Shown here piece by piece: positions 28,712-37,735 of a stretch of 64,000 nucleotides of DNA. This DNA comes from Ruegeria sp. HKCCA6707 (lineage in GTDB: Bacteria; Pseudomonadota; Alphaproteobacteria; Rhodobacterales; Rhodobacteraceae): positions 868,001 through 932,000 of the forward strand of contig NZ_WQEG01000001.1 of NCBI RefSeq assembly GCF_013033515.1, read 5' to 3'. How positions within the stretch are numbered: the stretch's first letter is position 1; the number at the start of each line of letters is the position of its first letter. The translations under genes and the position numbers were made by a program. The notes under the pieces were generated by a model that was not told where the DNA came from, did no database searches, and was given only the letters and a program-made list of their open reading frames with translations.

Positions 28712-29259
28712 TCTGCGACCTCGTCATGCTCTGGGGTGCGAATAAGTTGCGGGCGGTCCTGCGCCGTGACGACCTTGAGCAGGAAGATCACGCAGGCAAG
28801 CGCAGTACCACACGCGATGACCAGTTTGACCGGCCACCAAGGCAATGTGAAAAGACCGGGCACTCCGAAGTAGTCCTGTGTCTCCCACATGTGAAGAAAT
28901 TCTGGGAAGGTTACATAGGCGATCAAGGCCATGAAGATTGCCGAAATGGCGTTGATGATGCGCCTCAGGTTGGCTGTCAGAACGGGGCGACGATGGTGTA
29001 GCAGGTTCAGAAACCCATCTGAGCGCGTCAATCGATCCACTCTGACAACGTCGGCCAGCTGCAGGAACACGATCATCACGACCGAGAATTGCACCATCTC
29101 ATAGGTGCCGCGCAGTGGGGCCGAAAACAGGCCCCGCGCAATGACGTCAACATTCAGAACGACCACCAACGCTAGGACGACAAGCGTACCCAATGCATTG
29201 GCGACGATAGCAAGCGAATTGGCGACCCGCGACAAGCCAGCAACTGCGGTCTTCAGCAT
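28708..29259 (-). CDS. TRAP transporter small permease, DctQ family
   Basis: A 183-residue, four-helix membrane protein. The DctQ pattern shows in VVLNVDVIARGLFSAPLRGTYEMVQFSVV and VVMIVFLQLADVVRVDRL. It bridges receptor and large permease. Lies between dctP-like and dctM-like genes in one transcript. Confidence 0.9.
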   Translation of the reverse strand: MLKTAVAGLSRVANSLAIVANALGTLVVLALVVVLNVDVIARGLFSAPLRGTYEMVQFSVVMIVFLQLADVVRVDRLTRSDGFLNLLHHRRPVLTANLRRIINAISAIFMALIAYVTFPEFLHMWETQDYFGVPGLFTLPWWPVKLVIACGTALACVIFLLKVVTAQDRPQLIRTPEHDEVAE

Positions 29260-29289
29260 GAAAGGCCCCTTTCGTGGATCGCCAGCCAG

Positions 29290-30363
29290 TTATTCGGCCG
29301 TCCAGTCCCGCACACCAGTGAAACCAGCATCCTGAAGCTTGCCGAGATAAGCGGCCAGCATATCTGTGCCCTGCTCGCCGTTCTCATTCAGCGTTGCAGC
29401 CCATTCCTGCGCAACATTGGGCATCGCATTTGCCCACGCAGCGCGGTCTTCGTCCGAGATTTCAATGATCGATCCGCCAGCTTCTACAAATGCATCTCGC
29501 GATGCAGCGGCTCGATCCATTGCAATACCTGCCACGTGGTCACGGTAGTCGATAGCCACGGCCTGTAGTACTTCTTTGACCTCATCGGGCAGACTCGCCC
29601 AGTAGTCGGCATTGACGGTGACTGTTTTTGTATTCACCGCACCAAGGTCTGCCTTCAACATGTAAGGGGCCACTTCGACGATTTTGAACGTCTTGGAAGC
29701 TTCCGGCCAAATCATTACGCAATCGACAAGGCCGGTTTGAACCATGTTGTAGAAATCAGTGAGGCCTCCGCGTACGCCTGCCGCGTCCTTGATACCCTCG
29801 AGATAGCGCAAGTTCAGGCCGGCACCCGCGATCTTGCGTCCTTCAAGATCTGCAACTTTCTCGACCGGCTCTGAGCAGAACATCTGATATGTGTCGAGCA
29901 CAACGCCTGTCGCCAGATAAACCTGATTTTGCGCAGCAAACTCATTCTGCATAGCCGGGTATTCTCGCGCGATCTCGTCAACTGCCTTGGCCACTGCACG
30001 AGCATCCGACGCGACGAATGGTGTCGAGCCCGAGATTCCCTGGCTGGGCAGCTTGGACGAATGGAAGATGGTTGTGACGATGCCAATGTCGCCCAAACCC
30101 AACTGTATGCCTTCCAGAACACCTTTGGGTTTTACAATAGAACCGCCATAGTTCTCCTGCCAGTTCATCTTGTAATTGCCGGACTCGGCCAACCGCTTAT
30201 TCACTTCAGGAATAAAGAAGTTGGTGAATTCCTTCACCCATAAGGCCCGATCTGGGTACCCATCAATCACAACAGCTGAAATGGTCTCTTCTGCCGCGAG
30301 GGGCATCGCCATGACACCTGCCAGAGCAGCGCCCACTAGGCTGCGTTTGGTCCAGTTTTTCAT
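29290..30363 (-). CDS. TRAP transporter substrate-binding protein, DctP family
   Basis: About 357 residues from the ATG at 30363, which has a GGAGAG ribosome site just upstream and gives a signal peptide (MKNWTKRSLVGAALAGVMAMPLAAEE). The mature part binds an organic anion: GRKIAGAGLNLRYLEGIKDAAG holds the region of the carboxylate-binding Arg. The ligand is unknown. The neighbouring malonate-activating genes make malonate or a related dicarboxylate one option, and the ring-cleavage enzyme makes an aromatic acid another. Confidence 0.88.
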   Translation of the reverse strand: MKNWTKRSLVGAALAGVMAMPLAAEETISAVVIDGYPDRALWVKEFTNFFIPEVNKRLAESGNYKMNWQENYGGSIVKPKGVLEGIQLGLGDIGIVTTIFHSSKLPSQGISGSTPFVASDARAVAKAVDEIAREYPAMQNEFAAQNQVYLATGVVLDTYQMFCSEPVEKVADLEGRKIAGAGLNLRYLEGIKDAAGVRGGLTDFYNMVQTGLVDCVMIWPEASKTFKIVEVAPYMLKADLGAVNTKTVTVNADYWASLPDEVKEVLQAVAIDYRDHVAGIAMDRAAASRDAFVEAGGSIIEISDEDRAAWANAMPNVAQEWAATLNENGEQGTDMLAAYLGKLQDAGFTGVRDWTAE

Positions 30364-30392
30364 TTCTCTCCTCCCAGAAAGTCGGGTCATTT

Positions 30393-30854
30393 TTATTTTT
30401 TTGCTTTGACCCAGTTTACGGTCAGGTCCGTGCCTGCCGCTTCAAACAGTTTTGCGATGGCGCAATACTTGGCTGTCTCCTCGCCCACGCGCGTCAGTTC
30501 CTCCTGACTGGCGGGCGTCTCACAATTCACGGTGAGTTCAATTTCCGGAAACGGAACATCGATCTCCTCCTCCATCAGCACACCACGCCGGTCCAACCTG
30601 CATTTCGCGTCGATTGTCACATTGCCGAGGTAAACTCCCAACCGATGTGCGTTCTTGTGCCCGATGACATTCGTACAGGCGATCAGGGCTGCCATTGCGG
30701 TTTCGGTCGGAGACGGACCAAGATTTGTCCCGCCGCGTTCTACGGGTTCATCGACAACAACATCAAGATCGCGAATCGGTATCTCAGTCCGCGCATGAGT
30801 CGGGCATTGAGCTGTCGTACGGTAAGTCACGACGGGTTTCACTCTCATAGCCAT
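30393..30854 (-). CDS. OsmC family peroxiredoxin-like protein
   Basis: A 153-residue protein of the OsmC/Ohr superfamily, thiol-dependent reductases of organic hydroperoxides. It shows GTNLGPSPTETAMAALIACTNVIGHKNAHRLG, with the first redox Cys in ALIACTNV, and a second Cys in EETAKYCAIAKLFEAAG. AGGAGG is 7 nt before the ATG. In this operon it may protect from peroxides or detoxify products linked to ring cleavage. Confidence 0.86.
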   Translation of the reverse strand: MAMRVKPVVTYRTTAQCPTHARTEIPIRDLDVVVDEPVERGGTNLGPSPTETAMAALIACTNVIGHKNAHRLGVYLGNVTIDAKCRLDRRGVLMEEEIDVPFPEIELTVNCETPASQEELTRVGEETAKYCAIAKLFEAAGTDLTVNWVKAKK

Positions 30855-30866
30855 AGCGTCACCTCC

Positions 30867-31532
30867 TCAAGCATACGAGCAAACCTTTTCGAATGAAAAA
30901 CGTGGAAGCTTCTGGAACAATCCGGTTTCGTCCGCATAGCCCAGATTGCAAAGAAAATTGGACTTGAGCGTCGTGCCCGCGAAGAACTCCTCATCGACGA
31001 TCTTGTTCGAAAAACCTGACATGGCGCCGACGTCCAACCCGACAGCCCGGGCCGCAATCATGAAGTAAGCGCCCTGAAGCGTGCCATTTCGAAAGGCCGT
31101 GTCTGCCACGTAGTCAGGCTTGTTTTCGAACAATGGCCGACGGTCTTCGTGCGGGAAAAGAAAGGGTAGTTCCTTCCAGAAGTCCATGTCATAGGCAATG
31201 ATCGCCGTGACCGGAGCATCCATCATCTTTGGCACATTCTTCGGCTTTAAAGACTTTGCAAGCCGCTCTTTCCCTTCAGGACTTTTCACGAAAACGAAGC
31301 GCGCGGGCAACGTATTCATGCTGGTCGCGCCGTTGATCGTGATGTCGTAGATCTCTTCAAGTATGTCGTCAGAAACAGGCTTGTTGGTCCACGCGTAGTG
31401 CGATCTGGATTCGCGCAGGATCAAGGCGATCGCGTCATCCGACAAGCGTGGAATGCGCTCGCGCAGATCACGATGATCTTGCTGCGCCTTGGCGCGAAGT
31501 ACTTCCAGCTCTGCCCCGGTTGGTGCGGTCAT
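30867..31532 (-). CDS. Nitroreductase-family FMN enzyme, RutE/HadB-like
   Basis: A 221-residue flavoprotein. The FMN-binding N-terminal SRSHYAWTNKPVSDDILEEIYDITINGATSMNTLPARFVFV and the later NGTLQGAYFMIAARAVGLDVGAMSGFSN match the RutE/HadB branch. RutE is described as reducing malonic semialdehyde to 3-hydroxypropionate, which would fit a malonate-related pathway. Quinone or nitro reduction is also possible. The start overlaps the FAH gene stop by ATGA. Confidence 0.82.
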   Translation of the reverse strand: MTAPTGAELEVLRAKAQQDHRDLRERIPRLSDDAIALILRESRSHYAWTNKPVSDDILEEIYDITINGATSMNTLPARFVFVKSPEGKERLAKSLKPKNVPKMMDAPVTAIIAYDMDFWKELPFLFPHEDRRPLFENKPDYVADTAFRNGTLQGAYFMIAARAVGLDVGAMSGFSNKIVDEEFFAGTTLKSNFLCNLGYADETGLFQKLPRFSFEKVCSYA

Positions 31533-32413
31533 GCTGCGGCCACCTTGGACTTGGCGTCTTTTTCGTCAATGACTGGGCTGGCGCAAATTCCAATGCCTTC
31601 AATCTCGACCTCAACGGTTTCACCGGGCTTCAACCAACGGGGATTGGGCTTTTTGGCGTGCCCGACACCAGGAGGCGTACCTAGCGCAATCAGATCCCCC
31701 GGCTCCAAAGTAGTATATTCCGAAATCGTCGCGATGACCTGACGAACCCCCCAAATCATGTTGGCAGTATTCGAGCTTTGAAGGATTTCATCACCCACAC
31801 GGCTTTCGATCTTCAGACCTGATGCCCCTTTGGGCAACTCATCCGGAGTCACGGTGAAAGGACCGATCGCGCCCGTGTCATCAAAGTTTTTGCCGGGCGT
31901 CCACTGAACGGTTTTGCGCTGATAGTCCCGCAGCGAACCATCGTTGAATACAGTGTAGCCAAAGACATAATCCAGCGCGTCCCGCTCCGAGATATGGCGT
32001 CCGCGCTTTCCAACGATCAGCATAAGTTCGGCTTCGTAGTCGAGCTTCTCGGAACAAGCAGGCCGCACCATGGGTTGCCCCGCCGCCATGATCGAATTCT
32101 TCCCGCGCATGAACAGCGTCGGATACTCTGGAATATCATACCCGCCTTCCTTGATGTGGTCCGTGTAGTTCAACCCCATGCAAATGATCGTTCCTGGAGC
32201 GGTAACGGGCAATGCCGGAGTGATGGAAGACACGGGCACACTGTCTGCCGTGTCTATTTTGCTGGCAAGTGAGTCGGCCAGTTCAGGCTTGGCTATCAAA
32301 CCCATCAAATCCGAACCGACAGCAGGGTCCAAAGCCGTTAGATTCAATGCGTTTTCGCCGTTGACAGCAAAAACCGCTGTGCCTTCCGAAGTCTCTCCCA
32401 CCAGGTATTTCAT
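31529..32413 (-). CDS. Fumarylacetoacetate hydrolase family protein
   Basis: About 294 residues from the ATG at 32413; a second ATG three codons upstream (32422) is equally possible. The catalytic core has ICMGLNYTDHIKEGG, KNSIMAAGQPMVRP, KLDYEAELMLIVGK (metal-binding Glu residues), and GDLIALGTPPGVGHAKKP. The family hydrolyses or decarboxylates C-C bonds of oxo acids such as fumarylpyruvate, acylpyruvates and oxaloacetate. First gene of the leftward operon, divergent from the YciI-like and GntR genes. A step after ring cleavage is a natural guess, not shown. Confidence 0.87.
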   Translation of the reverse strand: MKYLVGETSEGTAVFAVNGENALNLTALDPAVGSDLMGLIAKPELADSLASKIDTADSVPVSSITPALPVTAPGTIICMGLNYTDHIKEGGYDIPEYPTLFMRGKNSIMAAGQPMVRPACSEKLDYEAELMLIVGKRGRHISERDALDYVFGYTVFNDGSLRDYQRKTVQWTPGKNFDDTGAIGPFTVTPDELPKGASGLKIESRVGDEILQSSNTANMIWGVRQVIATISEYTTLEPGDLIALGTPPGVGHAKKPNPRWLKPGETVEVEIEGIGICASPVIDEKDAKSKVAAA

Positions 32414-32442
32414 TTTCACCATCCATGTCAGTTCGCTTGATT

Positions 32443-32498
32443 TTTGCCGACTATTTTGCCATATGTCAAATAATATCGATATTTTTGGAGTCGGCAAA
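32443..32498. repeat. Inverted repeat spanning the divergent promoter
   Basis: TTTGCCGACT (32443-32452) and AGTCGGCAAA (32489-32498) are perfect 10-bp arms 36 nt apart, on either side of the operator-like palindrome. The right arm touches the start codon of the rightward gene. Confidence 0.6.
32454..32471. promoter_or_regulatory. Operator-like palindrome, likely GntR site
   Basis: TTTTGCCATATGTCAAAT is symmetric around CATATG in 14 of 18 positions. It lies midway between the two divergent starts and close to a GntR-family regulator gene, so it is a good candidate for that regulator's binding site controlling both operons. Confidence 0.58.
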
Positions 32499-32884
32499 TG
32501 GTTGCTTGGGCAGACTACAAATCAGTAGCAAAAGGCCGCGGTGCGCTTGCTTTGGAGCTTTACGTCGCGCTGAGCACGCCTGCCAAAGCGCCCGAAGATG
32601 TAAAGGCGTCACTGCCAGATCACTTGGCGTATCAGGCGCAGCTGGAACGTTCGGGGCAGCTGGCTTTTGCAGGCCCCATGTCAGATGAAACCGGCGAGCA
32701 TATGCAGGGGATAGGGCTGATCATCTATCGCGCCGACAGCCTTGAGTCCGCCCGGAAGCTGGCCGAAGACGATCCCATGCACAAAAGTGGGGCACGTAGC
32801 TTTGTACTTCGGCGCTGGTTGATCAACGAAGGCTCGCTGAACATTTCAGTTGGTCTATCGACTGGAACGAGTGCCCTCAGTTAA
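32498..32884 (+). CDS. YciI-like protein
   Basis: A 128-residue protein of the YciI/muconolactone-isomerase-like ferredoxin fold: DHLAYQAQLERSGQLAFAGPM carries the conserved His and the GPM turn, followed by GIGLIIYRADSLESARKLAEDDPMHKSGAR with the DPx...Ga motif. Such proteins are often small enzymes or accessory factors in aromatic and lactone metabolism. It is the first rightward gene of the divergon, 42 nt before the regulator. Confidence 0.78.
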   Translation: MVAWADYKSVAKGRGALALELYVALSTPAKAPEDVKASLPDHLAYQAQLERSGQLAFAGPMSDETGEHMQGIGLIIYRADSLESARKLAEDDPMHKSGARSFVLRRWLINEGSLNISVGLSTGTSALS

Positions 32885-32926
32885 GAGCGCTCAAGAGTAT
32901 TTACCGCGAAATAGGAAAAGTCGGAT

Positions 32927-33592
32927 ATGGGCGCCATGCTTGATACTGAGGGCAAAGAGACATCAGCCACTCATGGAGCGTATCGAAGGCTGCGCGAAAT
33001 GATCCTGACCGGAGTATTACCTCCGGGCCAAAAGCTTAAGATCGAACAGCTTCGCGGGCTTTTGGACACTGGTGCTAGTCCGGTTCGCGAAGCGCTTAGC
33101 CTTTTGACTTCGGACATGTTGGTCGAGCGGATTGATCAGCGCGGATTTCGGGCAGCGCCAGTCAGCAAGTGTAACTTTGAGGAAATCCTTCTGCTTCGAT
33201 GCAACCTTGAAGAAACCGCGTTGCACGCTTCCATCACCAATGCGGATGCGGCCTGGGAAGATCGGCTTGTCTTGCGTCACCATCATATGAAAAAGGCCAG
33301 CCAGAACGGGGCACGAGACTTTGAGAACGCTCACAAGGCGTTTCATATGGCCTTGTTGGACAATTCGAAAATGCCGTTGCTGCTGCGGTATTGCTCGCAG
33401 CTTTACGACCTGAACATTCGCTACCGCTATCTTGCGGCCGGCGGGTCGAGCTACAAAAAGCGAGACATCGCCGCCGAACATCAGCAAATCCTAGACGCCG
33501 CATTAAATCACGACGCAGACAGCGCAACTCGGCACCTAATCGATCACTACCGCCGAACAGGTGAGTACCTTAGCAGCCAGATGGAGCCCTGA
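32927..33592 (+). CDS. GntR-family transcriptional regulator, FCD (FadR) subfamily
   Basis: A 221-residue regulator. N-terminal winged helix (about 15-80): AYRRLREMILTGVLPPGQKLKIEQLRGLLDTGASPVREALSLL. C-terminal FCD ligand domain (about 90-215) with LRCNLEETALHASI and FHMALLDNS, the latter bearing metal-site residues. It sits between a YciI-like gene and malonyl-CoA decarboxylase, matching the matR position of rhizobial mat operons, where MatR answers to malonate. Two bases separate it from the decarboxylase start. The probable site is the palindrome at 32454-32471. Confidence 0.85.
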   Translation: MGAMLDTEGKETSATHGAYRRLREMILTGVLPPGQKLKIEQLRGLLDTGASPVREALSLLTSDMLVERIDQRGFRAAPVSKCNFEEILLLRCNLEETALHASITNADAAWEDRLVLRHHHMKKASQNGARDFENAHKAFHMALLDNSKMPLLLRYCSQLYDLNIRYRYLAAGGSSYKKRDIAAEHQQILDAALNHDADSATRHLIDHYRRTGEYLSSQMEP

Positions 33593-33593
33593 A

Positions 33594-34892
33594 ATGCAGC
33601 GGAATTGGTTTCTGGGTGATCTACTAAACCAATTGCTGGACCGTCCCGACAAAAGGCGTGGCAAGGATGACAAACGGTCCATTGCCGAACTATGTGAGGC
33701 GCTTTTATCTGCGGAAGGTGAAGTTTCCGGATTCACGCTCGCGTCTACGATCCTTGAGCGCTACCACACCCTGAATGATGCGGAGAAACTAGACTTTTTT
33801 GTCTATTTGAATGACAAGCTAGAGTTGGACGCAAATCAGCTTTCTGAAGCAGCCCGCCTCTACGCCAGTGACCAAAGTGTCAACCTTTATGAAAGACTTA
33901 GCGAAGTTTCAGAGCCACGGCGGCAAGAGTTATTGCGACGGCTGAACCAGCCGTCTGGTGCGACGCAGGAACTTGTAGCCATGCGCGTTGATCTGCTGCG
34001 CTTTCTCAAATCCAAACCGGAACTCAAGCGAACAGATATCGATTTCGTCCATTTATTGCGCAGCTGGTTCAACCGGGGCTTTCTTGTCCTCAAGCAAATC
34101 AGCTGGGACACCCCTGCCCGCGTTCTGGATAAGATCGTCGCCTATGAAGCGGTGCACCAAATCAACGATCTGGACGATTTGCGGCGAAGGCTCTACCCGC
34201 CAGACCGTCGTTGTTTCGCGTTCTTCCATCCTTCGATGCCAGATGAGCCACTGATTTTTGTTGAGGTCGCTCTGACCGCCGAAATCCCGGATGCAATAGA
34301 TACGCTTCTATCCGAAGCACCAGAACCGATCGAAGCCGAGGAGGCAAAGGTCGCGGCGTTCTATTCCATTTCAAACTGCCAAAACGGTTTGGCGGGCATC
34401 AGCTTTGGGAATCTATTGATCAAGCAGGTTGTGACCGAGCTTTCGCGGGAGCTTCGCGGGCTTGATACCTTTGTGACATTGTCGCCGATACCGGGGCTAA
34501 ACCGGTGGCTGGCTGGTGAAACAGGCAACCCGGAACACGGGCATGCCGCCGAGGCCGTGCTTGCAGAAACAGCAACACCGCAGGACCTGCGCGCGATGGC
34601 CGCCCGGTACTTGATGTTCGCCAAGCGCGAAGATGGCATGCCGCTTGACCCTGTAGCGCGCTTTCACTTGGGAAATGGTGCCGAGCTTCATGACCTGCAT
34701 GCCCAGGCAGATCAGTCGCCAAACGGACGCGCCCAGTCCGGAGGTGCGATGGTCAATTACCTTTACGATTTGAACAAAACAGAACGTTACCACGAAGAAT
34801 TCGCGACAAGTGCCACGATCCAAGCCTCGCGTTCAATTCGCGCGGCTTCAACTGCGACGCTTGCGGTAAAGCCCAGGGAAAATACAGCGTGA
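33594..34892 (+). CDS. matA: Malonyl-CoA decarboxylase
   Basis: About 432 residues from the ATG at 33594, one base after the regulator's stop. It converts malonyl-CoA to acetyl-CoA and CO2. The N-terminal helical domain (about 1-170) ends at LLRSWFNRGFLVLKQISWDTPA; the catalytic GNAT-like domain includes CFAFFHPSMPDEPLIFVEVALT, FYSISNCQNGLAGISFGNLLIKQV, LSPIPGL and the final FHLGNGAELHDLHAQAD with RSGGAMVNYLYD-like AQSGGAMVNYLYD. These are strong family signatures and the length is right. Coupled to matB by a GTGA overlap: together they turn malonate into acetyl-CoA. Confidence 0.95.
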   Translation: MQRNWFLGDLLNQLLDRPDKRRGKDDKRSIAELCEALLSAEGEVSGFTLASTILERYHTLNDAEKLDFFVYLNDKLELDANQLSEAARLYASDQSVNLYERLSEVSEPRRQELLRRLNQPSGATQELVAMRVDLLRFLKSKPELKRTDIDFVHLLRSWFNRGFLVLKQISWDTPARVLDKIVAYEAVHQINDLDDLRRRLYPPDRRCFAFFHPSMPDEPLIFVEVALTAEIPDAIDTLLSEAPEPIEAEEAKVAAFYSISNCQNGLAGISFGNLLIKQVVTELSRELRGLDTFVTLSPIPGLNRWLAGETGNPEHGHAAEAVLAETATPQDLRAMAARYLMFAKREDGMPLDPVARFHLGNGAELHDLHAQADQSPNGRAQSGGAMVNYLYDLNKTERYHEEFATSATIQASRSIRAASTATLAVKPRENTA

Positions 34893-36412
34893 CTAATACA
34901 CTTTACGACAGTTTGTTTGCCCGCCACGAGGGCAACACGGCTCCATTCCTGCAACTCGATAATGGCCAGGTGGTCACTTATGATGCGTTTCTGCAGCGCA
35001 CCGCGCAAATCGCGCATGTCTTGCGGAACAGCGGAGTTTCCCCTGGCAGTCGCATCGTTGTGCAAGTGCCCAAGCAGGCCGACACGATTGCGCTCTATGC
35101 CGCTTCGGTTCAGGCAGGTGCTGTCTACCTGCCCCTAAACACTGCCTATACCATGGCAGAGTTGGACTATTTCATCTCTGATGCGCAACCTGCGTTAATC
35201 GTTTGCGACAGCCACGACAAAGTTGAATTCGAACAATTGGCGACCCGCTCTGGTGCAAAGCTGTTGACCTTGGGCGGCGAAAATCCAAGTTTGAGCCGCG
35301 AAGCGGACGCACAGCCTTGTGTATTCGAAACTGTGGATCGCGCGCCGGACGACCTCGCGGCGCTTCTTTACACATCAGGTACCACGGGCCGGTCCAAGGG
35401 CGCGATGCTCAGCCACCGAAACCTGCTGTCCAATGCCCAAGCCCTTGTGGATTTGTGGGGTATCACCGACGCTGATCGCTTGATTCACGCGTTGCCCATC
35501 TTTCACACGCACGGGCTTTTCGTGGCGATGAACACCACACTACTCGCCGGTTCCAAAGTGCGGCTGATGACAAAATTCGACACTGGAATGATCTTGGAGG
35601 AATTGCCCCACTCGACCCTTCTAATGGGAGTCCCCACTTTTTATACCCGATTGCTGGCCGACGAAGGTTTCACCGATGAGATCACAGAGAACATGCGTCT
35701 GTTTGTTTCCGGCTCAGCCCCGTTGCTGGCAGAGACCCATGTGGCGTTCGAAACGCGCACGGGCCACCGTATCCTTGAGCGCTACGGTATGACCGAAACC
35801 AACATGAACACCTCTAACCCTTATGGCGGTGAGCGTCGCGCGGGAACTGTTGGTATGGCCATACCCGGCACTGAGGTGATCGTAACCAACCCTGAAACTG
35901 GAGAACCGCTGCCCCAGGGCGAGATCGGAATGATCGAAGTACGTGGCCCCAATGTTTTTCAGGGCTATTGGCAAATGCCCGAAAAAACGGCTGAAGAGCT
36001 TCGAGAAAATGGATTTTTCATCACCGGAGATCTGGGCCAATACAGCGAGGATGGCTACCTGTCGATTGTAGGTCGGTCAAAAGACCTGATCATCACTGGT
36101 GGATACAACGTCTACCCTAAAGAAATTGAAGACGTTTTGACCGATGTCGATGGCGTTCAGGAATCGGCGGTTTTCGGAATCCCCGACAGAGACTTCGGCG
36201 AAGCGATCATTGCCACTCTGGTTGCTGAGCCCGGATCACAGCTTCAGGTGGAACAGATCGAGTCGATCATCAGAAACAAGCTGTCGCGATTCAAACATCC
36301 TCGCCGCTACGAACTCGTCCAAGAGTTGCCGCGGAACGCTATGGGAAAAGTTCAAAAGAACGTGCTGCGCGAACGGTTCGCGAACAAGGAACTGTCACCG
36401 GCGGTATCTTAG
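34889..36412 (+). CDS. matB: Malonyl-CoA synthetase
   Basis: A 507-residue acyl-adenylate-forming enzyme: malonate + CoA + ATP gives malonyl-CoA. The GTG start overlaps the matA stop. AMP-binding motifs are clear: LLYTSGTTGRSKGAMLSH (P-loop-like), GRSKDLIITGGYNVYPKEIED (hinge and A8) and the catalytic Lys in RNAMGKVQKN. The adjacency to malonyl-CoA decarboxylase makes MatB much more likely than another acyl-CoA ligase. Confidence 0.94.
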   Translation: MTNTLYDSLFARHEGNTAPFLQLDNGQVVTYDAFLQRTAQIAHVLRNSGVSPGSRIVVQVPKQADTIALYAASVQAGAVYLPLNTAYTMAELDYFISDAQPALIVCDSHDKVEFEQLATRSGAKLLTLGGENPSLSREADAQPCVFETVDRAPDDLAALLYTSGTTGRSKGAMLSHRNLLSNAQALVDLWGITDADRLIHALPIFHTHGLFVAMNTTLLAGSKVRLMTKFDTGMILEELPHSTLLMGVPTFYTRLLADEGFTDEITENMRLFVSGSAPLLAETHVAFETRTGHRILERYGMTETNMNTSNPYGGERRAGTVGMAIPGTEVIVTNPETGEPLPQGEIGMIEVRGPNVFQGYWQMPEKTAEELRENGFFITGDLGQYSEDGYLSIVGRSKDLIITGGYNVYPKEIEDVLTDVDGVQESAVFGIPDRDFGEAIIATLVAEPGSQLQVEQIESIIRNKLSRFKHPRRYELVQELPRNAMGKVQKNVLRERFANKELSPAVS

Positions 36413-36501
36413 GAAGCCCATCCAGACGCTCAATCAAATCAAGACCTTCAGATCGGATACTACCCAACCTTCAGACAGCCAAACTCATCAGGAGATCCAC
36501 A

Positions 36502-37389
36502 ATGACTCGCATGACGGCAAAAGACTTCGACCAGGAACTTCTGGACCTGTATGACTTTTACGCGCACGGCAAGATCACCAAGCGCCAATTCCTGGACCGC
36601 GCAGGTAAGTTCGCGGTCGGCGGCATGACAGCGGTAGCGCTGCTGAACATGCTCAGCCCGAACTACGCGATGGCTCAGCAAGTTTCGTTCAACGATCCCG
36701 ATATCCACGCAGACTACATCACCTATCCTTCACCGAATGGAACCGGTGATGTTCGCGGATACCTTGTCCGACCTGCCGGCGTTGAAGAGCCCCTGCCCGG
36801 GGTGCTGGTGATCCACGAAAACCGCGGCCTGAATCCTTACATCGAGGATGTGGCGCGCAGGTTGGCAAAAGCCGGGTTTATGGCACTGGCCCCCGACGGT
36901 CTGACGTCAGTGGGAGGTTACCCAGGCAACGACGCGGATGGGCGCGAGCTTCAAAAGACAGTGGACCGGGTCGCATTGATGAACGATTTCTTCAATGGAT
37001 TTGAATACCTATTGGACCGAGATGATTGTACTGGAAAGGTCGGTGCTGTGGGTTTCTGCTACGGCGGCGGTGTGGTCAGCGCAATTGCCGTGGCCTACCC
37101 CGAATTGGCCGCGGGCGTGCCATTCTATGGTCGCCAGCCAGCAGTTGAGGATGTAGCCAAAATTCAGGCACCGTTGCTGATTCAGATGGGAGAGCTTGAT
37201 GAGCGCATCAACGCAGGTTGGCCGGATTTTGAAGCCGCTCTGCAATCCAACGGAAAGGTATACGAAGCCTACATCTACGAAAATGCCAATCACGGTTTCC
37301 ATAACGACAGTACGCCTCGTTATGACGAGGAAATGGCAAGCCTAGCCTGGGACCGCACTATTGATTGGTTCAACACCTACCTAAAGTAA
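36502..37389 (+). CDS. Exported dienelactone hydrolase family protein
   Basis: A 295-residue alpha/beta hydrolase. The Cys nucleophile is in GFCYGGG, the acid in MGELDERI and the His in NANHGFHND; the Glu of HENRGLNPYIEDVARRLA is also typical. The N-terminus TKRQFLDRAGKFAVGGMTAVALLNML, ending MAQQ, looks like a twin-arginine signal with Lys-Arg in place of Arg-Arg, so it is probably exported folded. AGGAG stands 7 nt before the ATG. It follows matB by 89 nt. In ring-cleavage pathways DLH opens dienelactone to maleylacetate, but the exported branch has no settled substrate. Confidence 0.85.
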   Translation: MTRMTAKDFDQELLDLYDFYAHGKITKRQFLDRAGKFAVGGMTAVALLNMLSPNYAMAQQVSFNDPDIHADYITYPSPNGTGDVRGYLVRPAGVEEPLPGVLVIHENRGLNPYIEDVARRLAKAGFMALAPDGLTSVGGYPGNDADGRELQKTVDRVALMNDFFNGFEYLLDRDDCTGKVGAVGFCYGGGVVSAIAVAYPELAAGVPFYGRQPAVEDVAKIQAPLLIQMGELDERINAGWPDFEAALQSNGKVYEAYIYENANHGFHNDSTPRYDEEMASLAWDRTIDWFNTYLK

Positions 37390-37735
37390 CTACAGTGTAC
37401 GGCGAAGCGAGCATTGTGTTTTCGTCGCTTCGTCGCAACCCACAGTTTACCGGGGCCAAGTCATTTGAAGCCCCAGTATTCTATTTCTCATGATCCGATA
37501 GATCGACAGGAACGCTTGACTAAAAGGCTTGGGTGCAAAGAACATTTGATTTGAGCCCCAAGGCAGCAGTCTCAAATTCAATGAATCACTTTGACCGCTT
37601 TAAACAGATGGCAATCCCAATCAGATTAGAATTGCGAGCGATTTCGCGATACCGTTAGCATCGCGGAGAAAACGCAAAGTGTCTGGGTCAATCCAGGATA
37701 GGTCAAAACTGGATCTCCGAAATTGGGGCTAGAGA
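37390..37735 (+). other. Intergenic stretch between convergent genes
   Basis: About 345 bases with a hairpin at its left end (next entry). Otherwise AT-richer sequence without a gene. Confidence 0.5.
37403..37432 (+). terminator. Stem-loop after the dienelactone hydrolase gene
   Basis: CGAAGCGA (37403-37410) and TCGCTTCG (37425-37432) pair perfectly over 8 bp with a 14-nt loop, extendable by two pairs. It starts 14 nt after the stop codon. The T-rich part is in the loop, not after the stem, so termination may be weak. Confidence 0.48.
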
